A stretch of 64,000 nt of DNA from Austropuccinia psidii. Its lineage: Eukaryota > Basidiomycota > Pucciniomycetes > Pucciniales > Sphaerophragmiaceae. This document shows, piece after piece, positions 50,429-60,709 of the stretch. The stretch is taken from NCBI GenBank assembly GCA_023105745.1, contig JALGQZ010000001.1, forward strand, positions 45,346,082 to 45,410,081. Direction: 5' to 3'. How positions within the stretch are numbered: position 1 is the stretch's first letter; every line of letters begins with the position of its first letter. Position numbers and translations under genes: made by a program. A model generated the notes under the pieces. That model made no database searches. It saw nothing but the letters and a program-made list of their open reading frames with translations, and was not told the DNA's origin.

Positions 50429-52351
50429 TGTAAGATGTGACTATGAAACTGATGATAATATTACTATTAATCAACAGTATTATGTCTGTTCTTATGAAAT
50501 ATAATAATAGAATATTATTATAACCACAATTAAATAATTAAAAATTATTTCTTTCACGTGTTAAGCACTACTAGTGATTTTAACAGTGAGCAAGTAATTG
50601 TCTACAAGAATCAATTACAAGAAGAATTTAATAATAAAAACTTCTTTTATTAAAATAATAAATTATTTTAATATATAATTATCTTTTGCAAGAATAATTA
50701 TAAAGCTAATCCTTGAAGAAAACTATTACTAGAGAAAAACTTTAAGAATTAAAGATAAATGACTCACTAATACTCCAAAGAACTTATTGATAGATAAAAG
50801 TAGAGAAATTTGACATAGAATTGTGGATTTAAGAAATCAAAATGATTTATAGCAGGATTCCAACAATATATAGTTGTATTCTATGATTTCACGTCTTTCT
50901 GATTGATTCTGAAATATTTGAAACACTTAAGAATAGTTTAACTAATACTTAATTGTTGGTAACAATGATATAAAAATGATAATAAGATGATGATACGGAA
51001 AAAACAGCAAGAAGAGGCTTCTTTTAAGTCAACAACAGCTCACAGAGGCGTTCCATGGAGCAAACTTAAAAGCCAGTGAGTGAGAAAACAAGAAACCTTT
51101 TTTGGATTAATGATTGCATCATCTGTTGTCACGTAAGATTATCTTAATTACTTAATTGATGCTTTTACGTGACTACCAACCCCAATATGGTTAAGAATAA
51201 AAGGAGTAACATCAGTAAATCTTCTTTTATTCCAAAATAATCATTGATTTCTCAAATTTATCAATTTTATTGCCAATTTCATCACAGGTTTTAATTACTG
51301 TGCATTTTTGAAGATTCAGTGTTTCACGTAGAATAGTCAAAAATGAACTGTAAGTAAACCTTTCAATTCTACCACGAAAACTGTAATTCTTTTTGGTTTT
51401 ACAATAGATAAGAAAGTTCTCCATTGGTCCTGAAAGTTTCAGAGGGATTCATTAAGAATTGTATTTTTAATGAAGTTTTGAAGTTTTTACCTCATTTCTA
51501 CATAGAATTGCAAATATCAGTGTTTCACTGGTTGCTATGAGGTAACTCAATGGATACAAGTCCAAAAAGGGTTTTAATTACTCTTTTGGGGTTTATCCAT
51601 GGAAAGTCATTAAGAATTGACATGTTTACAGGAGTCTAAGTAGCTCTTTACCTCCTTGGCACGTCAAATTAGCAGGTTATTTGCTATTTTCTTAAAATTT
51701 ACAGTAGTTGTGACATGGTAACCAAGTTCCCAAAGAGGTTTAGTTTACCAATTGGGTCAAGATCAGCCATGGAACCAAGCTTTGAAGCTATCCACGCCTC
51801 TGGGTCCTCAGAAGTTGGGTACCCTGGCTCTCATTGATGTCTTTTGTCCCCCTTGCCTATTTTTTACATCAAAATAGTAATTTAAGCTTAAAGTGAGATA
51901 TCCACTATGGGTGTACCAAAGGTCCATGTAAGAGTACCATGATATTAGGTGCTCAAAACATGCATAACACTATTCTTAGTGTATATGTAACATGGAATTT
52001 CTCACTTTCCCATTATTTTGGCGTAAAATCAAGAAAAACAAAACTTTTCACAGATATTTTATGTGGTATTAATAATGTGGTATTGAAGTATTTTCCATAT
52101 TACCACCTCAAAGAGTTAATTTGAGCTTATTCACTCTATGGAGCTACCCTAGGTGAATTTTTGTGTAGAATCCAAATCTGGCCTTAAATCCATGGATTTA
52201 CTTACTCAATAAAACGTTATTCATCTTTTCTGAAATCAAAAATGAAGAATTTTGAATATATGCATGATTTATGAGTTATTTATAATTCAAAATTTCTCTT
52301 TAAGATAATTGTGGCCTATTTGGGGATGTAAAATATACCTCAAGGCTCACA
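50429..52351 (-). repeat. 3' LTR of element B
   Basis: Plus-strand ends TGTAAG and CTCACA. Same length (1923 bp) as the 5' LTR and about 2% different where compared. Confidence 0.95.
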
Positions 52352-52366
52352 TTCCCTCCCACCAAA
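52352..52366 (-). promoter_or_regulatory. Polypurine tract of element B
   Basis: Minus-strand TGGTGGGAGGGAA directly precedes the 3' LTR. Confidence 0.85.
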
Positions 52367-52492
52367 AAATAAAATTGTACTACAATTTTATTAGTGATAA
52401 AACGAATAAGGCCCCAAAGGGGGTTAATGTCCACTGTCCAACCTCTCTACATTACTCAGATCAAGTAATTTAAAGCACATTTATAGACATAT

Positions 52493-53332
52493 TCAGGCTT
52501 TTGGCCTTCTTTCATGTCTAAATCTTCTTAAGAGTTTATCTGAGTCAGGTATTTCTGATTCTGCCATCCATTCATCTTCATGTACTGCATTTCTATATCT
52601 GATAAAATATTCTCTTTGATTTTTACCCCTAAGTCTCCTTTCTTTAATGACTTTCTTTATCTTTTTGTCTTCATTCTGTTCCACAGGTGGTACAGTTAAA
52701 GGAGTTGGGTTTCTTAAAGGAAACAATTCTTTGTCAGCTGGTTGATAAGGCTTTATCAAGAGGACTGGAAAGGTGGGGTGTTTATTTTGCAATTCACCAC
52801 TCAATTCCACTTTAACTGCATTGGTTCCATGTAAAGCAACAATAACAAAAGGTCCTACATAAGAATCTTTAAGTTTCTTTGGGCCTTTGATATTATTAAA
52901 ATTCAAGGTTGAAACTAAAACTAAGTCCCCTACTTTGAAATCTGGTACTTTATGACTCTTGTCCCACTTCTGTTTTGCATAATCAAAAGCATCATCCATA
53001 CTTTGTTGTGCATGGTGTTTTACTTTATCAAGCATTATCTTGAAGCTGGAAGCTGTAGGATGAATGTCAATCAATTCTTTCCTCAGTGTGTCTGCTGGGA
53101 GTCTTGGATTCCATCCTTTTTCTAACATAGCAGGAGTTTTTCCTGTGGAAGAATGCACTGATGTCTTGTATGCCAATTCTAGTGCAGGTATCAGAGTGCA
53201 CCAGTCATGGGTAAAGCCATCTGAGTCTTTGAATTCTAGTCCATAAGCACAGAATCTCCTGATCATGTCTTCTAAAGTTTGAATCATCCTCTCTGCTAGC
53301 CCATCTGTTTGAGGGTGATATGCTGTAGAGAA
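52493..53332 (-). CDS. Integrase core end, GPF module and chromodomain-like tail of element B
   Basis: This continues the pol frame after the TGA at 53333-53335. It starts with [16 protein letters not shown], which holds the catalytic Glu of the integrase DDE triad; the first Met after the stop is within this segment. It then runs through THDWCTLIPALE, the GPF module (DSYVGPFVIVAL) and a basic chromodomain-like tail (IKERRLRGKNQREYFIRY, then DEWMAESEIPDSDKLLRRF). The tail is thought to target such elements to particular chromatin. Without read-through it would not be made as part of Gag-Pol, so the integrase of this copy lacks its third catalytic residue. The reading ends at 52493, about 125 bases before the polypurine tract. 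Confidence 0.9.
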   Translation of the reverse strand, partial: FSTAYHPQTDGLAERMIQTLEDMIRRFCAYGLEFKDSDGFTHDWCTLIPALELAYKTSVHSSTGKTPAMLEKGWNPRLPADTLRKELIDIHPTASSFKIMLDKVKHHAQQSMDDAFDYAKQKWDKSHKVPDFKVGDLVLVSTLNFNNIKGPKKLKDSYVGPFVIVALHGTNAVKVELSGELQNKHPTFPVLLIKPYQPADKELFPLRNPTPLTVPPVEQNEDKKIKKVIKERRLRGKNQREYFIRYRNAVHEDEWMAESEIPDSDKLLRRFRHERRPKA

Positions 53333-56300
53333 TCATAACTTAGTCCCAAACAATCTATGAAGATTGGTCCAAAGTGCAGATGTGAACTTGGGATCTCTGT
53401 CACTTATGATATTCTTAAATAATCCTGTATGAGAAATAACTCTACTCCATAAAAGAAGAGCTGTATCCATAGCAGTGTCATCTTTATGACATGGTAAGAA
53501 TATGGGAGTTTTGCTATATCTGTCTACAATTACTAAACAAGCATTATAACTTCTGTCACCACTTGGAGGAAGTGCTGTGACCCAATCCATGTGAAAAACT
53601 TGCCAAGGGGATTTTGATTCTTGAATATGGATCATTAATCCAAATTTCTTGCCTGTACTCCTGTTTGCTTTTTGGCATCTGTCACAGGTATGGCAGTATT
53701 CAATGGTTTCTCTTCTCCAAGATGGCCACCATGCACAGTTCTTCACTTTTTCAAGTGTTCTGTCTTCTGACAGGTGTCCAGAGTAGATACTATCATGACA
53801 TTCATGAAGAATGGTATTGATAGGTAATCTACTGCACAATGTCATAACACAAGAATGTTTTGTTCTGTGGTAAATGATTCCATCAAACAAGTGAAATCTT
53901 CCTTCAGAATAGGAATTTTTCCAAACTTCATCAAGTGCATTAACTAAAGATGTATCTTTGCAGTCTTTATCTAATAAATAAGTCAAGATATGGCAATTCT
54001 TGTCTTGTTTATAAGATTCTCTGACCTCCTCAAAGAATTCAGTTCCAATATCAGTTATGTTAATTCCTTCAATTGGAATCTGTGGTTCAGCTTCCAAAGG
54101 TACATAAGCTGGGTTATCAGGAGTGTTGGCTAAAGCCCATCTACTAAGTCCATCAGCATTCTTGTGAGCGTTTCCTGCTTTATGAGCTATAGTCATGTTT
54201 CCTCTATATTCTTGAATAGCTATTTGCCATCTCAACATATGTCTGTTGGGAGCTTTCATGTTAAGAAGTGATTTTACGGCATTACAGTCAGTTATCACTT
54301 CAAAAACACTTCCATCAATGTAATAGTGTAATTTCTCAAGTGCCCATACCAAACATAAGCACTCCATTTGGCTTGCACCATATCTGGCTTCTGTTGGTTT
54401 GTTTTGCCTTGAGATATAACAAACTGGTCCTTCTGTAGGTTTGTCATCAATAATTTGGACTTGATGTAGGGCTGCCCCTAATCCATCTCCACATGCATCA
54501 ATGTACAACTTAAAAGGAATATTCCAGTCAGGCATGAGGAGTAAAGGTGCTTCTGTAAGGGCTTTCTTTATCTTCTCATAAGCTTTAATTCTCTCCTGTG
54601 TCATCTCAAATACAGTCTGTTGATCACAGATTTTATAGAGTGATTTGGCTAGAATTGCAAAGTCTTTTAAATGTTGCCTATGGTAACTAGAAAATCCAAG
54701 GAAAGACATCATTTCTTTTTTATTCTGGGGTATTGGCTTAAGTAGTACTGCTGCCACTTTATTTTTGTCAAAACCCAAGCTTAAACCAGAAACAACATGT
54801 CCTAATGCTTTAAGTTCTTCAAAACCAAAGTTGCATTTCTTAAGTGAAATTTTCATATTCACTTCTGCAACTTTGTGAAGTACTTTTGCAAGTCTTTCAA
54901 GGTGCAAAGACCATGAGTCAGAACATATGATAATATCATCAATATAAATGATAAGCCATCCTTCAGACAATTCTGTGGGGAAGATGGTATTAATCATTCT
55001 TTGATAATGAGATGGAGCATTTTTAATGCCAAATGGCATTCTAACATACTCAAAAATACCACATTGAGTGATGATTCTAAGTAATTTCTTAGCTTTAGGC
55101 GTCAAAACATTTTGATGGAAGCCTTTTAATGCATCCATTGATTTTATATACTTGGCTTTAGACAATTGAGTCAAGGTTTCTTGGATTCTGGGGATTGGAT
55201 ACCTATCTGGAACTGTGTAGGTATTCAAAGCTCTAAGATCTCCAACCATTCTTGACTTATCATTATGCCAAGCAATGATAACAGGTGTTGTCACTTCAAC
55301 CTCCTCATTATGGCCTACTTTCCTTAGTACACCAAGTTGAATTAACTCTTGGATATGTTTCTCCAAGGCTTCTCTAGCTCTGGGACTGGCTGGATAAGCT
55401 GGTCTTCTAAGTACTGGGGGATATGGTCTGTCAATATTAAAAGTAATATCAACTTCATGTCCTCTTATAGCACCCAATGGTTCATTATCAGAGGAAAATG
55501 CAGTATTGTATGTGTATAACACGTCAATAAGTTCATTCCTCATTTTTGGTGACAAAGATGGATTAATCTGTGCTTCAGCAAGTTGATTAGACACAAATTC
55601 ATCTTTATAAGTATCTTTGACAGAAGATACCACAGATATTTGTTTTGGCATATTGGAAAAGGCAAATTTTTGTCTTTTGTTATCCCCAATTGTGAAATAT
55701 CTGTCTTTATGGTTATTGATGTCAATACCATAGATATTCAAGTAATCATTTCCAAGAATTATGTGCTGAGATGTGCAATTATCCATTACAACAAGCTCAG
55801 TTTGCATCCTTACACTTCCTGCTGGGTGTGGGAATACAAGATTAGTGTCTAATATACCCAAGGGGTACATATTGTTACTGGCACTACAAAATTGTACACC
55901 TTCTATTGGTAATAGATGGTTCTTCCATCCAGGAAGTATAATTTGGAGATAATTTTTGCCCACACAAGTGCAAAATGCCCCTGTATCCAAATTTACTTTG
56001 GCTTCAATATCACTCATTAAAACTGATGTGATACAAGATGCTCCAGCAGTATAACCTTTTCCTCTAGCAGGTTTTGTTTTACACATTCTGGCATCTTGGA
56101 TATTGGTCAGGTTGCAGCAATCCTCACTGTACTGTGGCAAGTGGGTATGGACTTCTGTGACCTCAAAGAAAGCTGTGATGTTTTCAATGGGATAATCCTC
56201 TGCTGGTGTATCTTCAGAGACTGCAGAATCTTGATCAGACTCTTCTTTCTCTTCAGTACACTGAATTTCTTCAATGACTTGAACTTCATTGATTTTTGTC

Positions 56301-56773
56301 TTTTTTGTGCAAGTGTTTGCTAAATGTGAAGTGCTTCCACATTTATGACACTTTAAGACAGGTTTTTCTGGTCTCTTATCCTCTCTGGGAATCTTAGAGG
56401 TCATCTTGGATTCTGTTTGGATTTTAGACCAAGTTTTACCAATTCTTGTTCTGGAAATGATATCTTCCATAGCATTAATGTAGTCTTCTGTTGTACAGGG
56501 TTCTACACATCTGCTTTTGATAGCATGTTCCAATTCTCCTCCACACTTTCTTAATATTTTCATATTAATCATAGTGTCAGACATATCTGGTTGTAAAGCA
56601 GATAATCTGTCTTTTTGTTTGAAGAACCAAGTCAGTGGTTTATCTTTCTCTGAGTTAAAAATGGCATTTTCAAAGGCATTTTCTATTTTAAACCTCCAAG
56701 AATTATTGGCCCATTTTGTAATCATTTCAGATTTCCACCAAGACCAATCATGTTTACCATGATCAATCCTCAT
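53333..56773 (-). CDS. Gag C-terminus, protease, RT, RNase H and integrase (to second catalytic Asp) of element B
   Basis: The segment is 1146 codons. Zinc knuckle C-X2-C-X4-H-X4-C at residues 142-155. Retropepsin Asp-Thr-Gly at 263-265, with ILGNDYL at 339-345. RT with [17 protein letters not shown] near 501, [15 protein letters not shown] near 579 and the YIDD box at 610-613. RNase H with Asp759, Glu804, Asp829 and Asp874 all present. Integrase zinc finger (His993, His1000, Cys1030, Cys1033), then Asp1063 (HMDWV) and Asp1125 (SDRDPKF). All catalytic residues seen are intact. The segment is bounded upstream by TAG (56777-56779) and downstream by TGA (53333-53335), both in the same frame as the rest. 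The Met at 56773 is just the first after the TAG and probably not a natural start. Confidence 0.95.
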   Translation of the reverse strand: MRIDHGKHDWSWWKSEMITKWANNSWRFKIENAFENAIFNSEKDKPLTWFFKQKDRLSALQPDMSDTMINMKILRKCGGELEHAIKSRCVEPCTTEDYINAMEDIISRTRIGKTWSKIQTESKMTSKIPREDKRPEKPVLKCHKCGSTSHLANTCTKKTKINEVQVIEEIQCTEEKEESDQDSAVSEDTPAEDYPIENITAFFEVTEVHTHLPQYSEDCCNLTNIQDARMCKTKPARGKGYTAGASCITSVLMSDIEAKVNLDTGAFCTCVGKNYLQIILPGWKNHLLPIEGVQFCSASNNMYPLGILDTNLVFPHPAGSVRMQTELVVMDNCTSQHIILGNDYLNIYGIDINNHKDRYFTIGDNKRQKFAFSNMPKQISVVSSVKDTYKDEFVSNQLAEAQINPSLSPKMRNELIDVLYTYNTAFSSDNEPLGAIRGHEVDITFNIDRPYPPVLRRPAYPASPRAREALEKHIQELIQLGVLRKVGHNEEVEVTTPVIIAWHNDKSRMVGDLRALNTYTVPDRYPIPRIQETLTQLSKAKYIKSMDALKGFHQNVLTPKAKKLLRIITQCGIFEYVRMPFGIKNAPSHYQRMINTIFPTELSEGWLIIYIDDIIICSDSWSLHLERLAKVLHKVAEVNMKISLKKCNFGFEELKALGHVVSGLSLGFDKNKVAAVLLKPIPQNKKEMMSFLGFSSYHRQHLKDFAILAKSLYKICDQQTVFEMTQERIKAYEKIKKALTEAPLLLMPDWNIPFKLYIDACGDGLGAALHQVQIIDDKPTEGPVCYISRQNKPTEARYGASQMECLCLVWALEKLHYYIDGSVFEVITDCNAVKSLLNMKAPNRHMLRWQIAIQEYRGNMTIAHKAGNAHKNADGLSRWALANTPDNPAYVPLEAEPQIPIEGINITDIGTEFFEEVRESYKQDKNCHILTYLLDKDCKDTSLVNALDEVWKNSYSEGRFHLFDGIIYHRTKHSCVMTLCSRLPINTILHECHDSIYSGHLSEDRTLEKVKNCAWWPSWRRETIEYCHTCDRCQKANRSTGKKFGLMIHIQESKSPWQVFHMDWVTALPPSGDRSYNACLVIVDRYSKTPIFLPCHKDDTAMDTALLLWSRVISHTGLFKNIISDRDPKFTSALWTNLHRLFGTKL

Positions 56774-56776
56774 TTT

Positions 56777-58207
56777 CTAATACCATTTCTTTGCAGTTCT
56801 GGTAAACAGACAGTGTAATTTTCCCACTATGATTTCATCAGGTATATTAAAGTCTTCTTGCAACAAATCAATAGTCCTGATGAATTCAATATGGTTGTAT
56901 TCTCCTTCACCAGAGAATGTTGGCCATTCTTCTATTTTGGGACTATCTCTTGCAGAGTAGGCATTTTCTCCCAAGAATGGGGTGAGACTTTCTTTAACAG
57001 AAAGTTTTTCTTCTGTTAAAGGTGTATAATGTCTTGGCATATGTGGTTCATGATTCTTATGAATTTGTTCCACACTTGCAATTATTTCATTCTTCAACTT
57101 CTGCCTTTCACTGTCACTTTTTGCTAAGTGTATAGCAAATTGGTTGGTATTCTCAACTATTTTTAAGACTTGGTCTTGTAAAATTGTAAGTTGATTATTC
57201 ACCTTAAAAATGGAAAGTTCTTCCATCTCATCATGCTGAACTTGGCACATGTTTTCAATTCTTTTGCAAGAATTGGTAATTGAGTCAAGTCTGGCATGTG
57301 TCACTTGGTACAATTCAATGTATGTCTTGTCATTTTTCTTTAATTCAACTATATCTGATGCAATTTTAGTTAACTTTCTATCAAGTTTACCAATTTCTAC
57401 ATCAATACTAGTCTGTACACCAATTATTTGCATGGAAAGGTTCTGTTCATCCTTTCCTGCTCCTTGGCTGTGAATTCCATCATAGTCCTGGCCATATTGA
57501 AGACACTGTCCACGGCTGAAGGCTCTAATTTGGGGATCCTGTATCCTTGTGGGTAAGGTCTGTTCCAATTGTCTTTGCCTTTTCCTTTGCCTTGATGGTT
57601 CTTGGGACCTTTCTTCTTCTTCTGAGGTCCCTTGGGCTTGTCCTTGGACACTTCTGGAGCTGGTTTGGAGATGGTAGACACAACTGGTGCCTCTATCTCC
57701 AAAGCTGGAGTCATTTCCAACTCTTTCTTCTGGTCTATGGATAAAAGACTTTGGTTCTTCAACCAATTCTTTATCTTTTTGACCTTGTCTTTGCAAGACA
57801 GGGGGCTCCATCCTCCTAAGAGTTCTATGGTCTTCTCCTGACCCAGAAAGCTCTTGATGTGTAAGTAGGAGTTCATGGCCCCCTGCCAAAGGCTTGGGCA
57901 TATTTCCCACTCCTCTTCCTTGGCTGCTCTGAACCAATTTTTGTACTGGCATTGATATATTTCTATTGCTGCCACTTGAAAATGGTTCAGCCCTGGAAAT
58001 AATATCATGAATTAGTTCAGGCTCAGAATTCACATCAAAATCTGTTGGTACAGACCTTGGGGAATGGGGGGCAACTCTGGCATCCTCCAGATGTGTCTTT
58101 CTTGTGGAAGATTTGGCACTTCTGGATTTGGTCTTGCCTCTTCCTTGTCCACATCCATCTGGTTGGACTGAATAGTTGCTTCCATTTTTGGTATGCACCA
58201 TTTTCAC
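56777..58207 (-). CDS. Gag N-terminal part of element B
   Basis: 476 codons from ATG at 58207 to a TAG. Residues 1-260 are low-complexity, rich in Ser, Arg, Gln and Glu (for example RSAKSSTRKTHLED; SEEEERSQEPSRQRKRQRQ). About 270-380 is a long coiled coil (IDVEIGKLDRKLTKIASDIV, then KNDKTYIELYQVTHARLDSI). The end (EEWPTFSGEGEYNHIEFIRT) begins the Gag core that continues past the TAG. The stop follows Lys-Lys-Trp-Tyr and the same frame goes on as Lys-Met-Arg, so it splits a domain and is best read as a nonsense mutation. The start is the first in-frame ATG. A second frame overlaps residues 67-261. Confidence 0.85.
   Translation of the reverse strand: MKMVHTKNGSNYSVQPDGCGQGRGKTKSRSAKSSTRKTHLEDARVAPHSPRSVPTDFDVNSEPELIHDIISRAEPFSSGSNRNISMPVQKLVQSSQGRGVGNMPKPLAGGHELLLTHQELSGSGEDHRTLRRMEPPVLQRQGQKDKELVEEPKSFIHRPEERVGNDSSFGDRGTSCVYHLQTSSRSVQGQAQGTSEEEERSQEPSRQRKRQRQLEQTLPTRIQDPQIRAFSRGQCLQYGQDYDGIHSQGAGKDEQNLSMQIIGVQTSIDVEIGKLDRKLTKIASDIVELKKNDKTYIELYQVTHARLDSITNSCKRIENMCQVQHDEMEELSIFKVNNQLTILQDQVLKIVENTNQFAIHLAKSDSERQKLKNEIIASVEQIHKNHEPHMPRHYTPLTEEKLSVKESLTPFLGENAYSARDSPKIEEWPTFSGEGEYNHIEFIRTIDLLQEDFNIPDEIIVGKLHCLFTRTAKKWY
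57424..58008 (-). CDS. Second open frame inside gag of element B (194 codons)
   Basis: This lies on the same strand as Gag, in a different frame, from ATG at 58008 to a stop at 57424. The product would be helical at first (KNWFRAAKEEEWEICPS, then CKDKVKKIKNWLKNQSLL), then a Lys/Pro/Gly-rich basic linker (KGPQKKKKGPKNHQGKGKGK), then WNRPYPQGYRIPKLEP and MARTMMEFTAKEQERMNRTF. It looks more protein-like than the low-complexity Gag frame it overlaps. It could be an overlapping gene, an alternative Gag start joined by frameshift or splicing, or the ancestral frame after an indel. No function is known to me. Confidence 0.5.
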   Translation of the reverse strand: MILFPGLNHFQVAAIEIYQCQYKNWFRAAKEEEWEICPSLWQGAMNSYLHIKSFLGQEKTIELLGGWSPLSCKDKVKKIKNWLKNQSLLSIDQKKELEMTPALEIEAPVVSTISKPAPEVSKDKPKGPQKKKKGPKNHQGKGKGKDNWNRPYPQGYRIPKLEPSAVDSVFNMARTMMEFTAKEQERMNRTFPCK

Positions 58208-58208
58208 G

Positions 58209-58409
58209 TCAATTTAAAGATAAAAAGTGAAAATATAAGATAAAATACACACCTTTTGGTGGTAATTTAGCTTTTTCTGAGTTAAATAAGGTGCCTCTTT
58301 TAACAATTTGCACCTCAATACTTTCTTCAGATTCTGCTTCTGAAAATTCAGGACTATTGATGTATCTTTTACTGAGTCTGTTGCCAGCTGCACAGTATTG
58401 GATTAAAGA
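58209..58409 (-). other. Open frame in the 5' leader of element B, possible exon
   Basis: About 67 open codons without an ATG, upstream of Gag (RYINSPEFSEAESEESIEVQ, then KRGTLFNSEKAKLPPKG). The acidic composition is unlike random AT-rich leader. A GTGTGT donor-like site lies at the end of the PPK codons, just before Gag. It may be a spliced or frame-shifted N-terminal extension; not established. Confidence 0.35.
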
Positions 58410-58412
58410 CAC

Positions 58413-58764
58413 TTAAAGAGAAAATATGATAAAAGAAATTATTTTTAAAAGATTTTTTATAAGTTTTATTATTTTTTGATATTAAAAAAAAAATTCTTTT
58501 CAGAGAAAAAGGTATTTAAAATTTAAGAATTTAAATAAAAAATTAAGTCAGAGTAACTCAAAGAATAATTTTATAAGTTTTGGATGTGAAAAAAGCCACA
58601 TGTAAAAACAGTACAAAATTAAACCAAATTCCTCAATGAAATAAGATTTTAAGACAATTTCAAAAATAAAAATAATTTTTCCTTAAATTGAAGAAAAAAA
58701 ATATTAAATTAATATATTTTAGAACTTAAAAATATATTAATTAAGGGTACAAGGTTCAAAAAAC
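58413..58764 (-). other. Untranslated leader of element B
   Basis: AT-rich sequence between the primer site and the first open frame; no gene or motif seen. Confidence 0.6.
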
Positions 58765-58781
58765 ATGGCCAGGCCCCCAAA
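58765..58781 (-). promoter_or_regulatory. Putative primer binding site of element B
   Basis: Minus strand: TTTGGGGGCCTGGCCATG directly after the LTR end CTTACA. TGG starts two bases in. It is nearly the same as in element A although the LTRs have diverged strongly. Confidence 0.6.
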
Positions 58782-60704
58782 TGTAAGATGTGACTATGAA
58801 ACTGATGATAATATTACTATTAATCAACAGTACTATGTCTGTTCTTATGAAATATAATAATAAAATATTATTATAACCACAATCAAATAATTAAAAATTA
58901 TTTCTTTCACGTGTTAAGCACTACTAGTGATTTTAACAGCGAGCAAGTAATTGTCTACAAGAATCAATTACAAGAAGAATTTAATAATAAAAACTTCTTT
59001 TGTTAAAATAATAAATTATTTTAATATATAATTATCTTTTGCAAGAATAATTATAAAGCTAATCCTTGAAGAAAACTATTACTAGAGAAAAACTTTAAGA
59101 ATTAAAGATAAATGACTCACTAATACTCCAAAGAACTTATTGATAGATAAAAGTAGAGAAATTTGACGTAGAATTGTGGATTTAAGAGATCAAAATGATT
59201 TATAGCAGGATTACAACAATATATAGTTGAATTCTATGATTTCACGTCTTTCTGATTGATTCTGAAAGATTTAAAACACTTAAGAATAGTTTAACTAATA
59301 CTTACTTGTTGGTAACAATGATATAAAACTGATAATAAGATGATGATACGGAAAAAAAAGAAAGAAGAGGCTTCTTTTAAGTCAACAACAGCTCACAAAG
59401 GCATGCCATGGAGCAAACTGAAAAACCAGTGAGTGAGAAAACAATAAACCTTTTTTGGATTAATGATTGCATCATCTGTTGTCACATAAGATTATCTTAA
59501 TTACTTAATTGATGCTTTTACGTGACTACCAACCCCAATATGGTTAAGAATAAAAGGAGTAACATCAGTAAATCTTCTTTTATTCCAAAATAATCATTGA
59601 TTTCTCAAAGTTATCAATGTTATTGCCAATTTCATCACAGGTTTGAATTACTGTGAATTTTTGAAGATTCAGTGTTTCACGTAGAATGGTCAAAAATGGA
59701 CTGTAAGTAAAACTTTTAATTTTACTAGTAGAACTGTAATTGCCTTTTGTTGTACCATAGATAATACAGTTCTCCATTGGTCCTGAAAGGTTCAGAGGGA
59801 TTCATTAAGAATTGTATTTTTAATGAATTTTTGAAGTTTTTACCTCATTTCTACATAGAATTGCAAATATCAGTGTTTCACTGGTTGCTATGAGGTAACT
59901 CAATGGATACAAGTCCAAAAAGGGTTTTAATTACTCTTTTGGGGTTTATCCATGGAAAGTCATTAAGAATTGACATGGTTACAGGAGTCTAAGTAGCTCT
60001 TTACCTCCTTGGCACGTCAAAATAGCAGGTTATTTGCTATTTTCTTAAAATTTACAGTAGTTGTGACATGGTAACCAAGTTTCCAAAGAGATTTAGTTTA
60101 CCAATTGGGTCAAGATCAGCCATGGAACCAAGCTTTGGAGCTATCCACGCCTCTGGGTCCTCAGAAGTTGGGTACCCTGGCTCTCTTTGATGTCTTTTGT
60201 CCCCCTTGCCTATTTTTTACGTCAAAATAGTAATTTAAGCTTAAAGTGAGATATCCACTATGGGTGTACCAAAGGTCCATGTAAGAGTACCATGATATTA
60301 GGTGCTCAAAACATGCATAACACTATTCTTAGTGTATATGTAACATGGAATTTCTCACTTTCCCATTATTTTGGCGTAAAATCAAGAAAAACAAAACTTT
60401 TCACAGATATTTTATGTGGTATTAATAATGTGGTATTGAAGTATTTTCCATATTACCACCTCAAAGAGTTAATTTGAGCTTATTCACTCTATGGAGCTAC
60501 CCTAGGTGAATTTTTGTGCAGAATCCAAATCTGGCCTTAAATCCATGGATCTACTTACTCAATAAAAAGTTATTCATCTTTTCTGAAATCAAAAATGATG
60601 AATTTTGAATATATGCATGATTTATGAGTTATGTATAATTCAAAATTTCTTTTTAAAATAATTGTGGCCTATTTGGGTATGTAAAATATACCTCAAGGCT
60701 CACA
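58782..60704 (-). repeat. 5' LTR of element B
   Basis: 1923 bp, direct repeat of 50429-52351, with TG...CA ends, followed by ATCAT. Confidence 0.95.
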
Positions 60705-60709
60705 ATCAT
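60705..60709. repeat. Target site duplication of element B, right copy (ATCAT)
   Basis: Matches 50424-50428. Confidence 0.95.

Larger units (their letters stand above)
50429..60704 (-). mobile_element. Ty3/Gypsy chromodomain-type element B, young and nearly intact
   Basis: The element is 10,276 bp with two LTRs of exactly 1923 bp, a perfect 5-bp duplication, a primer site, a polypurine tract, and a gag-pol reading in one frame (58207 to 52493) broken by only two nonsense codons. In a sample of about 240 bases the LTRs differ at about 2%, so insertion is recent compared with elements A, C and X. It sits inside the integrase of C. The polyprotein order (Gag, protease, RT, RNase H, integrase, chromodomain-like tail) is that of Ty3 chromoviruses. 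Confidence 0.95.
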
